This document shows positions 33,591 to 42,358 of a DNA stretch of 64,000 nt, piece after piece. The notes below the pieces were generated by a model. It had not been told where the DNA came from. It did not search any database and saw nothing but the letters and a program-made list of their open reading frames with translations. Where the stretch lies: positions 558,001 through 622,000 of the forward strand of contig NZ_WSRO01000002.1 of the NCBI RefSeq assembly GCF_009769735.1. The letters run 5' to 3'. This DNA is from Streptomyces sp. BA2. Its GTDB lineage: Bacteria > Actinomycetota > Actinomycetes > Streptomycetales > Streptomycetaceae. Position 1 is the first letter of the stretch. The number at the start of each line of letters is the position of its first letter. A program made the translations under genes and the position numbers.

Positions 33591-33607
33591 AACGGAGGCG
33601 TTCACTG
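33586..33607. promoter_or_regulatory. 22-bp palindromic operator upstream of the MFS exporter
   Basis: CAGTGAACG (33586-33594) and CGTTCACTG (33599-33607) are perfect 9-bp arms around GAGG, 43 bp upstream of the MFS start. The size and geometry are typical of TetR-family operators controlling efflux pumps. Confidence 0.6.
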
Positions 33608-33685
33608 ATCCAAGGCTAAGCCCGGCCGCCCGGGCCCGCCATTCGTTCGCCGGGCGCGGTGGCACGGGGACGCGGGGACGCCGGA

Positions 33686-34834
33686 CTAGCCGGCACCGTT
33701 CGATCGGGCCGGGGGTGGAGGAGGCCCCGCGAACAGGTGCGAGGGCAGGATCGTCCGTGAGTCGACTCCGGCGGCGTCGATCTGCTCCTTGAACAGCTCA
33801 CGGGCGTCGGTGAGGTCCGCTCCCTTCAGGTTGGCCCCCTCCAGCGTCGCGTCTCTCAGGTCGGCCCCGTTGAGTGTGGCGTCGCGCAGGTCTGTGTGCG
33901 TGAGCGTCGTCCCCGACATGAAGGTCCGGGTGAGTGTCGCTCTGACCAGGACGGCACCGGCGAGTGTGGCGCCCCTCATCTTGGCGTTGGCGAGCGTCGC
34001 CTCGGTCAGGTTCGCGCCGGTGAGCGTCGCGTTGGTCAGATTGGCCCAAGTGAGTGCCGCCTCGCGCAAGTTGGCGTTGGTGCACGTCGCCCCCTGGAGG
34101 TTGGCTTGGGTGAGGGTCGTTCTGACGAGGTCGGCGCCGGTGAGATCCGCTCCTTGGAGGTTGGCGCCGGCGAGGTGAAGTCCGTGGAGGTCGAGGGGCT
34201 CGCGCGGATCCACGTGGGTGCGGGACTCGGGACGGGTCAGGGCAGTGAGCGCGACCTGGATGTCCGCGGCTGGCTCGTCGGGGAGCGGCTCGGCGGGGTC
34301 GGGTTCCCCGCTGCTCGGTTCGCCGGCCGTGGCCGGGGGCTTGGGCGTACGTGGGGCGCCGTCCCGGAGGAAGTGGCTGAGGACGCGGGCGGCGTCGGTG
34401 GCTTGCTCGGGGGCGTCCTGAACGATTTGCTCCAGGGCGAGGATGCCGCCTATCCGGACGTAGAGCCTGTCGGATCCCAGGCGCTCAAGGGCCTTCGTGA
34501 ATCGGTCCGTGACCTGCCCACGGTGGTTGAGGCGATAGGTGCGGGCCGTGTAGAGGAGTGCGATTCCGGCGCCGAGGGCAGCGATGCACGCCACCAGTGC
34601 GGTACGCAGACCGGTGACCAGGGCAGCCGATCCGGTGCCCTCACCCACGGTCTCCTCGTCGATGTACCGGGAGTCCATGACGTAAGGCGCTTTCCAGACC
34701 AGCCAGGGCAGTCCCACGCACAGCGCCGCCGCGGCTGCTGCCACCAGGAGCCAGGCTCCGGCCCGACGTGCTCTGCGTATCCCGCGTGCCCGACTGCGGC
34801 GCGCGCTGAGGGTGCTCTTCATGCATCCGTACAT
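33686..34834 (-). CDS. Membrane-anchored pentapeptide-repeat protein
   Basis: This protein of about 382 residues has a basic N-terminus and two membrane helices (GAWLLVAAAAAALCVGLPWL, and ALVACIAALGAGIALLY), then a cytoplasmic linker. A quadrilateral beta-helix of pentapeptide repeats (A-N/D-L-x-x: ANLQGADLTGADL, ANLTNATLTGANL and so on) covers about residues 225-355. The start is uncertain: TTG 34840, ATG 34834 or ATG 34822, none with a clear ribosome site. Similar two-TM pentapeptide proteins are frequent in Streptomyces; function unknown. Confidence 0.85.
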   Translation of the reverse strand: MYGCMKSTLSARRSRARGIRRARRAGAWLLVAAAAAALCVGLPWLVWKAPYVMDSRYIDEETVGEGTGSAALVTGLRTALVACIAALGAGIALLYTARTYRLNHRGQVTDRFTKALERLGSDRLYVRIGGILALEQIVQDAPEQATDAARVLSHFLRDGAPRTPKPPATAGEPSSGEPDPAEPLPDEPAADIQVALTALTRPESRTHVDPREPLDLHGLHLAGANLQGADLTGADLVRTTLTQANLQGATCTNANLREAALTWANLTNATLTGANLTEATLANAKMRGATLAGAVLVRATLTRTFMSGTTLTHTDLRDATLNGADLRDATLEGANLKGADLTDARELFKEQIDAAGVDSRTILPSHLFAGPPPPPARSNGAG

Positions 34835-34989
34835 GCCCAATGCCGGTGTGGCATGCGCCTAGTGGCATGCGACTCCTCGTACGGAGGCGAAGGGATGTGT
34901 GACCCAGGCCACCCGGGCCGGCCGATGACTTGATCGCTTCCCGCCCGTCTTATGGGCAACCACACTCCGAAAGACGGGACGGCATCACC

Positions 34990-35200
34990 ATGACCGAAGC
35001 CACCAAGGGCCCTGCCAGCTACTTCCTTCGATCGAGAAGAAGTACGGGCGCCGATCCCGGAGTGGAAGGACCTCATCCGTTCCTCGCCGCTGACCAAGCA
35101 CATGGAGCTCGTCGGCTGGCTCAAGACCGAGCACGGCCTGGGCCACGGCCATGCCAACGCCCTGGTCGCGCACACCCTGGCCGAGGCCCGCGCCGAGTGA
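34990..35200 (+). pseudogene. Frameshifted DUF4287 protein gene
   Basis: The ATG at 34990 begins MTEATKGPASYF, then homology moves to a second frame for SIEKKYG (from 35028) and to a third for EWKDLIRSSPLTKHMELVGW and HGHANALVAHTLAEARAE, ending TGA at 35198-35200. Together this is a complete protein of about 70 residues matching DUF4287. Both shifts are consistent with loss of one base in C-rich runs (around 35025-35027 and 35051-35053). It is either a recently broken gene or two sequencing errors. The stop codon lies in the first unit of a 9-bp tandem array. Confidence 0.75.
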
Positions 35201-35227
35201 GCCGAGTGAGCCGAGTGAGCCGAGTGA
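35192..35227. repeat. 9-bp repeat GCCGAGTGA x4 at the DUF4287 stop codon
   Basis: Four perfect copies of GCCGAGTGA (35192-35227). The first copy is the gene's last two codons and stop; the remaining copies repeat Ala-Glu-stop in frame. Confidence 0.95.
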
Positions 35228-35234
35228 GCCGACG

Positions 35235-36779
35235 CTACCGGCTCAGCGCGGCGCCTCCCTTTCCCTTGCGGCGCCGGGCGAGCCGGTGGAAGGCCTTCGG
35301 CGTGCTCCGGGGGGCGGGCAGGGCGCCGGCGACCGCGTCGGCCAGGAGCGTGGTGACGGTCTCGGCGGCGCAGGTGCGGTTGGCGCCGATGCCGCCGCTG
35401 GGGCCCCGCTTGATCCAGCCCACCACGTAGGTGCCGGTCGTTCCGGTCACCCGGCCTCCGTCGTGCGGGACGGTGCCGGTGCTCTCGTCGAAGGGCAGTC
35501 CGGCGACCGGCACCCCTCGGTAGCCGATCGCGCGCAGCACCATGTCCGTCCGTATCGTCCGCTCCCCCGACGCCTCCGCGACGCGCACGCCCTGGACGGC
35601 TTCCTCGCCGAGCATCTCCACCGGAGCCGAGTGGAAGCGGAGCACGATGCGCCGTCCCGGAGCGGGTGCTTCCGCCCAGTCGACGCGGTCGCGCGTGACG
35701 CCTCGCAGGAGTGCCGCCTTACCCTTCGGGTCGGTCGCCGGACCGGCCTCGTCGATGGCCGACACGGTCCGGGGATCATGGTCGTCGACGACCAGGTCCA
35801 GGCCCGGGACGTGCTGCAGGGCGAGCAGTTCGGACTTGGTGTACGCGGCGTCCTCGGGGCCCCGCCGTCCGAGCAGGACCACCTCGCGCACCTTGCCCGC
35901 ACGCAGCGACGCAAGGGCGTGGTCGGCGATGTCGGTGCGGGCGAGGCTGTCGGGGTCGGCGAGCAGGATCCGGGCGACGTCGAGGGCGACGTTGCCGTTG
36001 CCGACGACGACCACGCGCTCGGCGGACAGGTCGATCGCGTCCGGCGCCGCGTCCGGGTGGCCGTTGTACCAGGCGACGAACGCCCTCGCGGAGATGCTTC
36101 CGGGCAGGTCCTCGCCCGGTACGGCCAGTGTGCGGTCGGCCGAGGCGCCCACGGCGTAGATGACCGCGTCGTGGTGTGCGGCCAGCTCCTGCGCGGTGAC
36201 GTCGGTGCCCACGTCGAGCCCGAGGTGCATCCGCACCCTCGGGTGTGTGTGGAACCGTGCGAACGTGTCGCCGACCTTCTTGGTGGCGGGATGGTCCGGC
36301 GCCACGCCGTAGCGTACGAGGCCGCCGGTCACGGGCAGCCGGTCGATCAGCGTCACTTCGGCGCTGGTGTGCAGGAGCAGGTCCTGGACCGCGTACATCC
36401 CGGCCGGTCCCGTGCCGACGACGGCGACCTTGAGCGGCGCGAAGTCGGACGGCAGGACGCGCGGGAAGGTCGGCTCGTCCCAGGCGTGGAAGTTCGGTCC
36501 GTCCGGGGCCGGTTCGGGCGTCCGGTCCGCGTAGTAGGCCGCGTTGATCGTCGCGTACTCCCGCTGTGCGAGGGGCAGGCTGTCCACGGGGAAGATCGCC
36601 TCGACCGGGCAGGCGTCGGCGCAGGCGCCGCAGCCTATGCAGGTCGTCGGATCGATGTGCAGCATCTCCGTGCTGCCGAACGCCCTTTCCTGCGGCGTCG
36701 GGTGGATGCAGTTGACCGGGCACACGGCGACGCAGGTGGCGTCGTTGCAGCAGGTCTGGGTGATGGCGTAGGAGGTCAT
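35235..36779 (-). CDS. Ferredoxin-NADP+ reductase fused to an N-terminal 2[4Fe-4S] ferredoxin (FprB-like)
   Basis: The 514-residue flavoprotein begins with a bacterial ferredoxin: CCNDATCVAVCPVNC and CIGCGACADACPVEA. An adrenodoxin-reductase-type module follows, with FAD motif VAVVGTGPAGMYAVQDLLLH (about residue 117), NADP motif VVVVGNGNVALDVARILL and the C-terminal FAD region TYVVGWIKRGPSGGIGANRT. It resembles mycobacterial FprB. Start at 36779 (MTSYAITQT). It is the next gene after the AurF-type diiron oxygenase on the same strand and is a natural electron donor for it; it might also serve the conservon P450s. Confidence 0.9.
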   Translation of the reverse strand: MTSYAITQTCCNDATCVAVCPVNCIHPTPQERAFGSTEMLHIDPTTCIGCGACADACPVEAIFPVDSLPLAQREYATINAAYYADRTPEPAPDGPNFHAWDEPTFPRVLPSDFAPLKVAVVGTGPAGMYAVQDLLLHTSAEVTLIDRLPVTGGLVRYGVAPDHPATKKVGDTFARFHTHPRVRMHLGLDVGTDVTAQELAAHHDAVIYAVGASADRTLAVPGEDLPGSISARAFVAWYNGHPDAAPDAIDLSAERVVVVGNGNVALDVARILLADPDSLARTDIADHALASLRAGKVREVVLLGRRGPEDAAYTKSELLALQHVPGLDLVVDDHDPRTVSAIDEAGPATDPKGKAALLRGVTRDRVDWAEAPAPGRRIVLRFHSAPVEMLGEEAVQGVRVAEASGERTIRTDMVLRAIGYRGVPVAGLPFDESTGTVPHDGGRVTGTTGTYVVGWIKRGPSGGIGANRTCAAETVTTLLADAVAGALPAPRSTPKAFHRLARRRKGKGGAALSR

Positions 36780-36799
36780 GTCGTCGGCTCGACTCGCTC

Positions 36800-36884
36800 G
36801 GTTCAGGTGAGGCCGGCTCAGGGACGGCTCAGGTAGGCCGGCTCAGATCAAGCCGGCTCAGATGAGGTTGGCTCAGATGAGGTT
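36800..36884. repeat. 15-bp imperfect repeat array at the end of the AurF-like gene
   Basis: Six units of GGCTCAGATGAGGTT type (36800-36814, 36815-36825, 36826-36839, 36840-36854, 36855-36869, 36870-36884); the last two are identical. In the leftward gene each 15-bp unit encodes Ala-Asn/Gly-Leu-Ile-stop. The gene ends in the rightmost unit (stop 36873-36875), and the others repeat the terminal codons and stop downstream. Confidence 0.9.
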
Positions 36885-37787
36885 GGCGCGCTTGTAGAAG
36901 GCCAGCGCCGGCTTGGTGAGCAGCCGGGAGGAGGCCAGGAACTCCATCAGGCCCGAACAGCTGGACCGCATCATGGACTTGTGGTGTTCGTTGGCCTTCG
37001 CCTCGGCGATGGCACGCTTCTCGTCGAGCCCGGCGTTCGCGTACACCTTGCGGTTCACCATGCTCGTGACGATGACGTACGACGCGATGGCGATGACGAA
37101 CGCGTTGAGCTGGCGGCGCACCCGGCCCGTCCCGGCCATCCGCTTGGTCGTCTGGTCGCGGGCGAACTTCATGTGCCGCGATTCCTCGACGACATGGATG
37201 TTGTTGATCGTGCGGACGAAGGGCACGACGCGCTCGTCGCGCATCCAGTCGCGCTGCATGACGTCGAGCACCTCTTCGGCCACCAGGATGGCGGCGTAGG
37301 CCGCCTCACCGAAGGCCAACGTCTTGAACGCACGGCCCAGTTCGACGGCGAACCGGTGTGGCCGGTAGGCGGGCGCGCCCAGCTTCTGGGCACCGCGGGC
37401 GAACATGATCGAGTGCCGGCACTCCTCGGCGATCTCGGTGAGCGCCCACTGCACTTCGTCGCTGGCCGGGTTCTTCGCGTACACGTCGCGCAGCACCATT
37501 TGCTGGAGGATCATCTCGAACCAGATGCCCGTGCTGGCCACAGAGGCGGCTTCCTGCCGCGTGAGCTCCTTGCGCTGGGCTTCGGTGAGCTCCTGCCAGT
37601 ACGCCGTGCCGTACAGGGAGCTCCATTCCGGGCTCGCGCCGTGGAAGTCCCGGTCGAGCGGCGTGTCCCAGTCCACTTCCGTGGCCGGGTCGTAGGCCGA
37701 CACGGCGGCCGAGTCGAGCAACCGCCGGGCCACGTCGTCCTCTTCGGGGCGGTCCTGCGAGGTCGGCCGAACAGTGCTGCTTGCCAT
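36873..37787 (-). CDS. AurF-family diiron N-oxygenase-like protein
   Basis: The 304-residue all-helical protein has the AurF ligand pattern: candidate Glu91 (GIWFEMILQQ), Glu122 and His125 (EEC-R-H), Glu171 (VAEEVLDVMQRD), and His198, Glu202 and His205 (HVVEESRH). AurF-type enzymes oxygenate arylamines or other amines at a non-heme diiron site; related proteins of unknown function are common in actinobacteria. The ATG at 37787 follows AAGGAG. The fused ferredoxin reductase downstream fits as redox partner, and the palindrome at 37875-37899 as operator. The substrate cannot be inferred. Confidence 0.82.
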   Translation of the reverse strand: MASSTVRPTSQDRPEEDDVARRLLDSAAVSAYDPATEVDWDTPLDRDFHGASPEWSSLYGTAYWQELTEAQRKELTRQEAASVASTGIWFEMILQQMVLRDVYAKNPASDEVQWALTEIAEECRHSIMFARGAQKLGAPAYRPHRFAVELGRAFKTLAFGEAAYAAILVAEEVLDVMQRDWMRDERVVPFVRTINNIHVVEESRHMKFARDQTTKRMAGTGRVRRQLNAFVIAIASYVIVTSMVNRKVYANAGLDEKRAIAEAKANEHHKSMMRSSCSGLMEFLASSRLLTKPALAFYKRANLI

Positions 37788-37874
37788 GCTGCGGCTCCTT
37801 GACTCTGATGCGTACGTTCTCTTGTTCGCTCAGGCAACGGACCGGGGCGCCGTCCCGCAACGCGCCGCGGCCCG

Positions 37875-37899
37875 CTTGTTAGACAGACCGTATAACAAG
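37875..37899. promoter_or_regulatory. Inverted repeat upstream of the AurF-like operon
   Basis: CTTGTTA (37875-37881) and TAACAAG (37893-37899) are perfect 7-bp arms with an 11-bp spacer, about 90 bp upstream of the AurF-like start. The AT-rich arms contain TGTTAT on the leftward strand, which could be a -10. The geometry suits a TetR-type repressor site. Confidence 0.5.
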
Positions 37900-37944
37900 G
37901 GGAGCGGCGATCCTACCCCTGAGTAAGAACTGAATCTGCGCAAC

Positions 37945-38031
37945 TTCTTGCAGCAACTCCCCCGCACGAACTCCCAGTTGTTGAAATTTCTTGCAGAAAG
38001 CCTTGACGCGTACATGCGCGGGCGGCAGGCT
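37945..38031 (+). promoter_or_regulatory. Promoter and probable maltose-regulator sites of the alpha-amylase gene
   Basis: TTGACG (38003-38008) and CAGGCT (38026-38031) with a 17-bp spacer make a good vegetative-type promoter. Just upstream, TTTCTTGCAGAAA (37987-37999) is a 13-bp inverted repeat, and a related TTCTTGCAGCAA lies at 37945-37956. CTTGCAG-type repeats are known upstream of Streptomyces amylase genes, where a LacI-family regulator (MalR/Reg1) represses. Confidence 0.6.
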
Positions 38032-38063
38032 CCCTCGAAATCCCCCCACGAAGGAGCCGCACC

Positions 38064-39430
<1,367 letters not shown>

Positions 39431-39443
<13 letters not shown>

Positions 39444-39523
39444 CTCGGACCGGCCGGAACAGAAGACCGGCTGACTCAGACCGGCCGGCACGGACGACCG
39501 GCTGACCTAGACCAGCCGGAACA
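39431..39523. repeat. 31-bp triplicate across the amylase / deazaflavin-oxidoreductase convergent ends
   Basis: Three 31-bp units (39431-39461, 39462-39492, 39493-39523) share GACCGGCTGAC and GACCxGCCGG. The first contains the amylase stop, and the third encodes the last codons and stop of the leftward gene (stop 39507-39509). GCCGG/CCGGC pairs within each unit could also form a hairpin, so the array may act as terminator. Confidence 0.85.
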
Positions 39524-39935
39524 CCGGATGACGTACCGACTCGGCGGCGAACTCCTCGTCCGTCGAGTCGCCCGTCACGTCGAAGTAGGGGCGGGTGACG
39601 GGCACTTCGCGCCAGTACTGACGCAGCACGGGGACGCTCTCCTCGGGGCCCAGCTCGACCACGCGCACGGTCTGCGACTTGCCGCCCCTGCTGAGGTCGA
39701 CCTGCCCGGCCGCGCGGGCGTTGCGCACCCAGTTGCTCACCCCGTAGGCGCCGACGACCCAGCGCTCGCCCCCGGCCGACATCACGTCGACCGGGATGGA
39801 GAACAGGCGGCCCGACTTCCTGCCGCGCACGGTCAGGATGTACCGGTAGCCCTTTCCGACCCCGAACCGGGTCATCGTCCGGAACACGCCGTTGATCAGA
39901 CGCGTGCCGAACCCGACGCGATACGTCTTCGCCAT
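39507..39935 (-). CDS. Deazaflavin (F420)-dependent nitroreductase-family protein (DDN-like)
   Basis: This 142-residue split-barrel protein is of the F420-dependent quinone/nitroreductase (Ddn) family. RYILTVRGRKSGRLFSIPVD is the cofactor-phosphate motif, and GGERWVVGAYGVSNWVRNAR is the second family signature. The ATG at 39935 follows AAGAAGG. Such enzymes reduce quinones or xenobiotics with F420H2. It lies 29 bp after a TetR gene on the same strand and probably shares its promoter and control. Confidence 0.85.
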   Translation of the reverse strand: MAKTYRVGFGTRLINGVFRTMTRFGVGKGYRYILTVRGRKSGRLFSIPVDVMSAGGERWVVGAYGVSNWVRNARAAGQVDLSRGGKSQTVRVVELGPEESVPVLRQYWREVPVTRPYFDVTGDSTDEEFAAESVRHPVFRLV

Positions 39936-39964
39936 CAGCCTTCTTCCTGTTCTGCGACCGGCGG

Positions 39965-40516
39965 TCACCGCGCGGCCAGCAACTGAGCCGCGCCCTGCCG
40001 GGCTTGGCGCGCCGGTTCGGGTGAGCCCGATATGGCGGCCGCGGTCATGGCCCCCTCCGCGAGCAGGACCAACGGGCCGACAGTCTGCCCCGATCCGCCC
40101 GCGGCTGCCACAAGTCCGGCCATGTAGTCGTGGAAGGCACTCTTGTGCGCCCGGACGGTGTCGGCCACCGCCGGGTCCACGGCACCGAGTTCACCGAAGG
40201 AATTGATGAAGGCGCACCCCCGGAAGTCCGGCTCGGAGAACCACTCGTAGAGCCAGTCGTAGACCGCGAGGACACGCTCCGTCCCTTGGGTACGGGCGTC
40301 GGCGTACTCGGCGAGTCGTGCCCGCCAACGGCGATCCCGGCGTTCGAGCCAGGCGCGGACCAGCTCCGACTTCGACGGAAAGACCTGGTAGAGGCGCTTG
40401 AGCGAGACGCCGGATGCCGCACGCACCTGGTCCATGCCCACGGCCTGCACACCCCGCTCATAGAAGAGCTCGTCTGCGGCGTCGAGCAGTCTGACTTCCG
40501 CTTCGGCGCGGTCCAT
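39965..40516 (-). CDS. TetR-family transcriptional regulator
   Basis: This 183-residue regulator has its HTH at residues 9-52 (LLDAADELFYERGVQAVGMD, SGVSLKRLYQVFPSKSELVR) and a TetR_C-type ligand domain. Start ATG 40516. It is divergent from an NTF2-like gene, and the 176-bp gap contains three copies of GAGAACG-NN-CGTTCTC, almost certainly its own operators. It likely represses itself, the F420-type oxidoreductase downstream and the divergent gene. The ligand is unknown. Confidence 0.9.
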   Translation of the reverse strand: MDRAEAEVRLLDAADELFYERGVQAVGMDQVRAASGVSLKRLYQVFPSKSELVRAWLERRDRRWRARLAEYADARTQGTERVLAVYDWLYEWFSEPDFRGCAFINSFGELGAVDPAVADTVRAHKSAFHDYMAGLVAAAGGSGQTVGPLVLLAEGAMTAAAISGSPEPARQARQGAAQLLAAR

Positions 40517-40534
40517 GAGGGCTCCAGGGACGAG

Positions 40535-40562
40535 GGTGAGAGGTGAGAGGTGAGAGGTGAGA
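40535..40562. repeat. 7-bp repeat GGTGAGA x4 in the TetR gene leader
   Basis: Four tandem perfect GGTGAGA units (40535-40562) lie between the proximal operator and the TetR start. The last unit overlaps the left end of the first operator, so array length sets the operator-to-start distance. Confidence 0.9.
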
Positions 40563-40666
40563 ACGGTCGTTCTCTGACCCTACTACGCCCCTGCGCGCGC
40601 CCGCATGATTGCGCGAGAACGAGCGTTCTCATATCGTGGGCCCCCTGCCGGAGAACGATCGTTCTC
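40559..40666. promoter_or_regulatory. Three palindromic operators GAGAACG-NN-CGTTCTC
   Basis: Perfect 16-bp sites occur at 40559-40574 (centre GT), 40615-40630 (centre AG) and 40651-40666 (centre AT), with start-to-start spacings of 56 and 36 bp. They fill the divergent promoter region between the TetR gene and the NTF2-like gene. The site nearest each gene would block that gene's promoter. Confidence 0.85.
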
Positions 40667-40692
40667 ACGGTGGCGACAGTCAGGAGAGAGCC

Positions 40693-41160
40693 ATGTCCGC
40701 ACGACCCCCGGTCCCGCCCTTCACCCGGGAGACCGCCACCGAAAAGGTCCGCCTCGCCGAGGACGGCTGGAACTCCCGCGATCCCGAGAAGGTGGCCCTC
40801 GCCTACAGCGAGGACTCCCGCTGGCGGAACCGCGCGGAGTTCGTCACGGGACGCGACGCCGTCGTCGCCTTCCTCTCGCGCAAGTGGGCCCGTGAGCTCG
40901 ACTACCGCCTCATCAAGGAACTGTGGGCGCACGACGGCAACCGCATCGCGGTGCGCTTCGCCTACGAATGGCACGACGACTCCGGCCACTGGTACCGCTC
41001 GTACGGCAACGAGAACTGGGAGTTCGACGACGACGGCCTGATGCGTGTCCGGCACGCGTGCATCAACGACCTGCCCATCCAGGAGTCCGACCGCAAGTAC
41101 CACTGGCCGCTCGGCCGCCGCCCCGACGACCACCCCGGCCTCAGCGACCTCGGCCTGTGA
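40693..41160 (+). CDS. NTF2-like (DUF1348 family) protein
   Basis: This 155-residue protein is a complete DUF1348/nuclear-transport-factor-2-like protein: [40 protein letters not shown] and [20 protein letters not shown] are characteristic. The ATG at 40693 follows AGGAGAG. The fold is a small cone used for binding or isomerising small molecules; the function of this family is unknown. It is divergent from TetR with three shared operators, so it is probably induced by the TetR ligand. The 3' end overlaps the convergent MFS gene by 20 bp. Confidence 0.85.
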   Translation: MSARPPVPPFTRETATEKVRLAEDGWNSRDPEKVALAYSEDSRWRNRAEFVTGRDAVVAFLSRKWARELDYRLIKELWAHDGNRIAVRFAYEWHDDSGHWYRSYGNENWEFDDDGLMRVRHACINDLPIQESDRKYHWPLGRRPDDHPGLSDLGL

Positions 41161-42358
41161 CCGTGGCCCGGCGCCTCAGGAACAGTGGAAGCAGCGCGCA
41201 CTGCACGGCGACCGCGGCCCAGAACAGACCGGCGCCGCCTGTGCGTTCGGCCAGCTGGTAGCCCTCGCCTCCGGCGATGCCGCTGGCGAAGGCGCCGATT
41301 CCGGCCGCGAGCCGCTGGTGGCCGAACACGACCGCCGGTGCGCGGGGCGACCGTGCGAGGGCTTCGAGGTCGTTCTTGAAGAAGAGGACGATCTCACCGA
41401 GGCAGACGAGCAGGGCCCCGGCCAGGATCGCGGCACGGTTGCCGATGGCGAGCGTGGCCATCCCGGCGGCCATCACGCCGAAGCCGAACCACAGGGCGCG
41501 GACGTAGGGCAGGCGCGCGATCCAGTCCGAGAGGAGGGGTTGCGCGACGACGAGCAGAAGGGCGTAGAGGGCGAGGACCAGGCCGTAGTACGTCGTCGAT
41601 GTGCGGGGCACCGCGTACAGCGCGAGGTAGTGCTGGAAGAACATGAAGACGTACAGGCTCAGCACGGTGGTCGCGAAGGGCAGCACGGCGAGCCCGGAGA
41701 ACACCCTTTCCCGGTGCGGGGGTTGCTCCTGTCCGGCCCCGGTGGTCTGCCCGTGGTCGGGGCTCTCCGTGGGCAGCAGGGCATGGCCCGCGGTGATCAC
41801 CGCGAACAGCGCGGTCACCGCGGTGAAGAGTCCGGCCGAGGCACTGAGGACGAAGGGCGCCGCCGCCAGCGGTCCCAAGGCGATGCCCGCGTTCAGGGCC
41901 GAGCTGCTCGTGGACAGCAGCAGGGGGCGCTGCTCCTCGTCGGCCTCGTGTATCAAGTAGGCCTTGTTCGCGGGCAGATAGAGCGCGGCGCCGACGGACA
42001 CCAGGAAGAGGGCGAAGACGGCGGCGGCCGGATGGCGGAGCCCCGGCAGGAAGCAGGCGAAGCCCGCCGTGCGGATCACCAGGGCGAGCAGCATCGTGCG
42101 TCGAAGACCGATGCGCTCGGCGATCGCGCCGCCCACCACGCCTCCCGAGAACTGCACCAGCGAGGCGACGGCGAGCACGACGCCGACCGTGCCGAGCCCC
42201 ATGCCGAGCCGCTCGTGGAGCAGCACCGACATGAAGGGCAGGACGGCGAAGCTGCCCAGCGGGATCAGGAACGATCCGGCAAGGAGGAAGCGTTGCGGCC
42301 CGGTGAGCCGCGCGAGGCCGGATCGCAGGCGCCCGCGCGGCTTCCCAAGGAGTGTCAC
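41141..42358 (-). CDS. MFS transporter, last gene of the metallophore-like operon (probable exporter)
   Basis: The 405-residue product has 12 predicted helices in two halves separated by a hydrophilic loop ([20 protein letters not shown]). The first half includes [20 protein letters not shown] and the motif-A-like region [16 protein letters not shown]. The GTG at 42358 overlaps the ATP-grasp stop as GTGA, so it is translationally coupled and not the much longer frame starting further upstream. As the terminal gene after a PLP enzyme and an ATP-grasp ligase, it most likely exports their product. Confidence 0.85.
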   Translation of the reverse strand: MTLLGKPRGRLRSGLARLTGPQRFLLAGSFLIPLGSFAVLPFMSVLLHERLGMGLGTVGVVLAVASLVQFSGGVVGGAIAERIGLRRTMLLALVIRTAGFACFLPGLRHPAAAVFALFLVSVGAALYLPANKAYLIHEADEEQRPLLLSTSSSALNAGIALGPLAAAPFVLSASAGLFTAVTALFAVITAGHALLPTESPDHGQTTGAGQEQPPHRERVFSGLAVLPFATTVLSLYVFMFFQHYLALYAVPRTSTTYYGLVLALYALLLVVAQPLLSDWIARLPYVRALWFGFGVMAAGMATLAIGNRAAILAGALLVCLGEIVLFFKNDLEALARSPRAPAVVFGHQRLAAGIGAFASGIAGGEGYQLAERTGGAGLFWAAVAVQCALLPLFLRRRATVTGRGR

